DNA of 6,004 nucleotides from Defluviicoccus vanus (GTDB lineage: Bacteria > Pseudomonadota > Alphaproteobacteria > Rhodospirillales > Defluviicoccaceae), in NCBI RefSeq assembly GCF_014672695.1, contig NZ_CP053923.1, positions 1,143,438 through 1,149,441 of the forward strand. The letters run 5' to 3'. The number at the start of each line of letters is the position of its first letter. The first letter of the stretch is position 1. The notes beneath the pieces are model-generated. The model had not been told where the DNA came from. It worked only from the letters and a program-made list of their open reading frames with translations, and did no database searches. A program made the position numbers and the translations under genes. Positions 4,876-6,004 of this stretch are shown here, piece by piece.

Positions 4876-6004
4876 CTTTTATTGCATCGACGGCAAATGG
4901 CATCGCGGCGGAACCGAACCCTGTCCTTGATGCGGTCGAAGCAGTCAGTACCCGCACGCCGATGACGGTTACAGTGGGTCAGCCGCTGCAGAACCCACCG
5001 CAGATCGTCAGCAAGCAAGGCGTTCTATCAGCAACGCTGACTGTAGAGCCGGCACAACTCAGCGTCGCCGGACAACAGGTGCTCTTTACGGCATTGTATA
5101 ATGGACTCTACACGCCGCCGCTTTTGCGAGTGATGCCGGGCGATCGCGTCACATTACTGCTGAATAATTTCGCTCAATTGCCGACTAATCTACATTACCA
5201 TGGCTTCAATGTGACCCCGCGCTCGACTGGGGACAATATTTTCATCAGCGTCGATATGGGAGATTCGTTTCAATACGACTTCCCGATCCCGAAGAACCAC
5301 CGGCAGGGCCTCTACTGGTACCACCCGCATCGGGATCCGCTGCTGAATACGCAAATCTCCGGTGGTATGGCGGGCGGCATCATCATCGGTGACGTCCTCG
5401 CTCCCTTTCCTTCGCTGAAGACTATTCCCGAACGGGTAATGCTGCTGAAGGATCTGAAGACAGCAAACGGCATGCCCGTCGAGGATCCCGACCCGAGCGG
5501 CCCGACCACCAAGCGAACAATCAACGGCCTCTATAAACCACAACTGCAAATGCGGCCCGGCCAGCTGGAATTCTGGCGAATCGGCAACCAAAGCTCGAAC
5601 ATATTCTACAAATTAAGTATGGGCGGACAGAAATTCTACGTCATTGCTACGGATGGCAATTTACAAAACCGACCGACGACGGTAACGACTCTTATTCTAC
5701 CGCCCGGAAGCCGCCGCGAAGTCCTGGTCTACGGGCCGCCCGCCGGAACCTATCAGCTACAGGACGCCGCATTCAGCACCGGCCCCGCCGGCGATCAATA
5801 TCCCGGGCAACTAATGCTGACGGTGATTTCGAAGGGCACCCCGGTCACTCCCATCCCCATCCCGCCGGCTACGGCGTTTCCGAAACTACCCGACTTGCGG
5901 AAGGGCCCGATCGCCAAGAATCGGACTATCGTCTTCGCCGATACGGTGCTGCCCGACCTGTTCTACATCAACGGCAAGCCTTACAGCCCCAATTGCGTCG
6001 ACTC
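4833..6004 (+). CDS. Exported multicopper oxidase, N-terminal part (runs off the right edge)
   Basis: This enzyme family oxidises phenols, metals or similar substrates and reduces O2 to water at a type 1 plus trinuclear copper centre. About 390 codons are visible. Residues 1-26 look like an export signal: LSSFRRTALVAG, resembling a Tat twin-arginine region, then a hydrophobic stretch ending GIAA before EP, implying a periplasmic enzyme. The first cupredoxin domain holds both amino-terminal copper motifs: LHYHGFNVTP (H121, H123) and LYWYHPHRDP (H164, H166), then ISGGMAGGIIIGD. A second cupredoxin-like domain follows (about 225-335, with INGLYKPQLQMRPGQLEFWRI), then a linker rich in Pro. The carboxy-terminal domain with the type 1 copper ligands is outside the window. 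GTG 4833 is the only normal start after an in-frame stop at 4791, and GGGAGGG lies 8 bases upstream. Codon use (several TTA, CTA and ATA) is more AT-rich than in the transposons. Laccase, copper-resistance and nitrite-reductase-like roles cannot be separated here. Confidence 0.88.
   Translation, partial: MLSSFRRTALVAGIAFIASTANGIAAEPNPVLDAVEAVSTRTPMTVTVGQPLQNPPQIVSKQGVLSATLTVEPAQLSVAGQQVLFTALYNGLYTPPLLRVMPGDRVTLLLNNFAQLPTNLHYHGFNVTPRSTGDNIFISVDMGDSFQYDFPIPKNHRQGLYWYHPHRDPLLNTQISGGMAGGIIIGDVLAPFPSLKTIPERVMLLKDLKTANGMPVEDPDPSGPTTKRTINGLYKPQLQMRPGQLEFWRIGNQSSNIFYKLSMGGQKFYVIATDGNLQNRPTTVTTLILPPGSRREVLVYGPPAGTYQLQDAAFSTGPAGDQYPGQLMLTVISKGTPVTPIPIPPATAFPKLPDLRKGPIAKNRTIVFADTVLPDLFYINGKPYSPNCVD

Overview
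The window is GC-rich DNA that looks alphaproteobacterial (Rhizobiales or Acetobacterales type). I infer this from the style of the LivH permease, the IS91 and IS630 transposases, and a GC- and Arg/Ala-rich codon pattern. No RNA gene or other taxon marker is present, so the assignment is weak.

Layout. (1) Bases 1-466, minus strand: the N-terminal half of a branched-chain amino acid ABC transporter permease (LivH), with a TTG start behind a strong ribosome binding site. It runs off the left edge. (2) About 481-1232: a long stretch with no convincing gene but several inverted repeats. They include a terminator-like hairpin flanked by A- and T-tracts at 882-933 and a chain of hairpins at 934-1018. 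(3) About 1233-4514: a nested insertion. An IS630-type element of about 1.03 kb has ends marked by an 18-bp imperfect inverted repeat (1233-1250 and 4497-4514). An IS91-type rolling-circle element of about 2.25 kb has entered between its left end and its transposase. The IS91 unit carries a wrecked tyrosine recombinase gene (1385-1956) and an apparently intact HUH/Y2 transposase (1969-3144). A hairpin-rich, non-coding 3' end follows, stopping next to a GTTC tetranucleotide at 3504. The IS630 transposase (3546-4493) looks like one open frame. It actually carries two opposite frameshifts that scramble about 60 residues and remove the first catalytic Asp. (4) 4515-4832: an AT-richer leader with an imperfect direct repeat and mini-ORFs. 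(5) 4833-6004, plus strand: the N-terminal part of an exported multicopper oxidase with both amino-terminal HxH copper motifs. It runs off the right edge.

How it fits together. LivH and the oxidase are unrelated host genes transcribed divergently, and the transposon nest lies between them. Of the three mobile-element genes only the IS91 transposase looks functional. The IS630 copy and the accessory recombinase are decayed. I see no new defence or metabolic system. The most informative observations are the transposon-in-transposon architecture, the self-masking double frameshift, and the unexplained structured leaders on both flanks.
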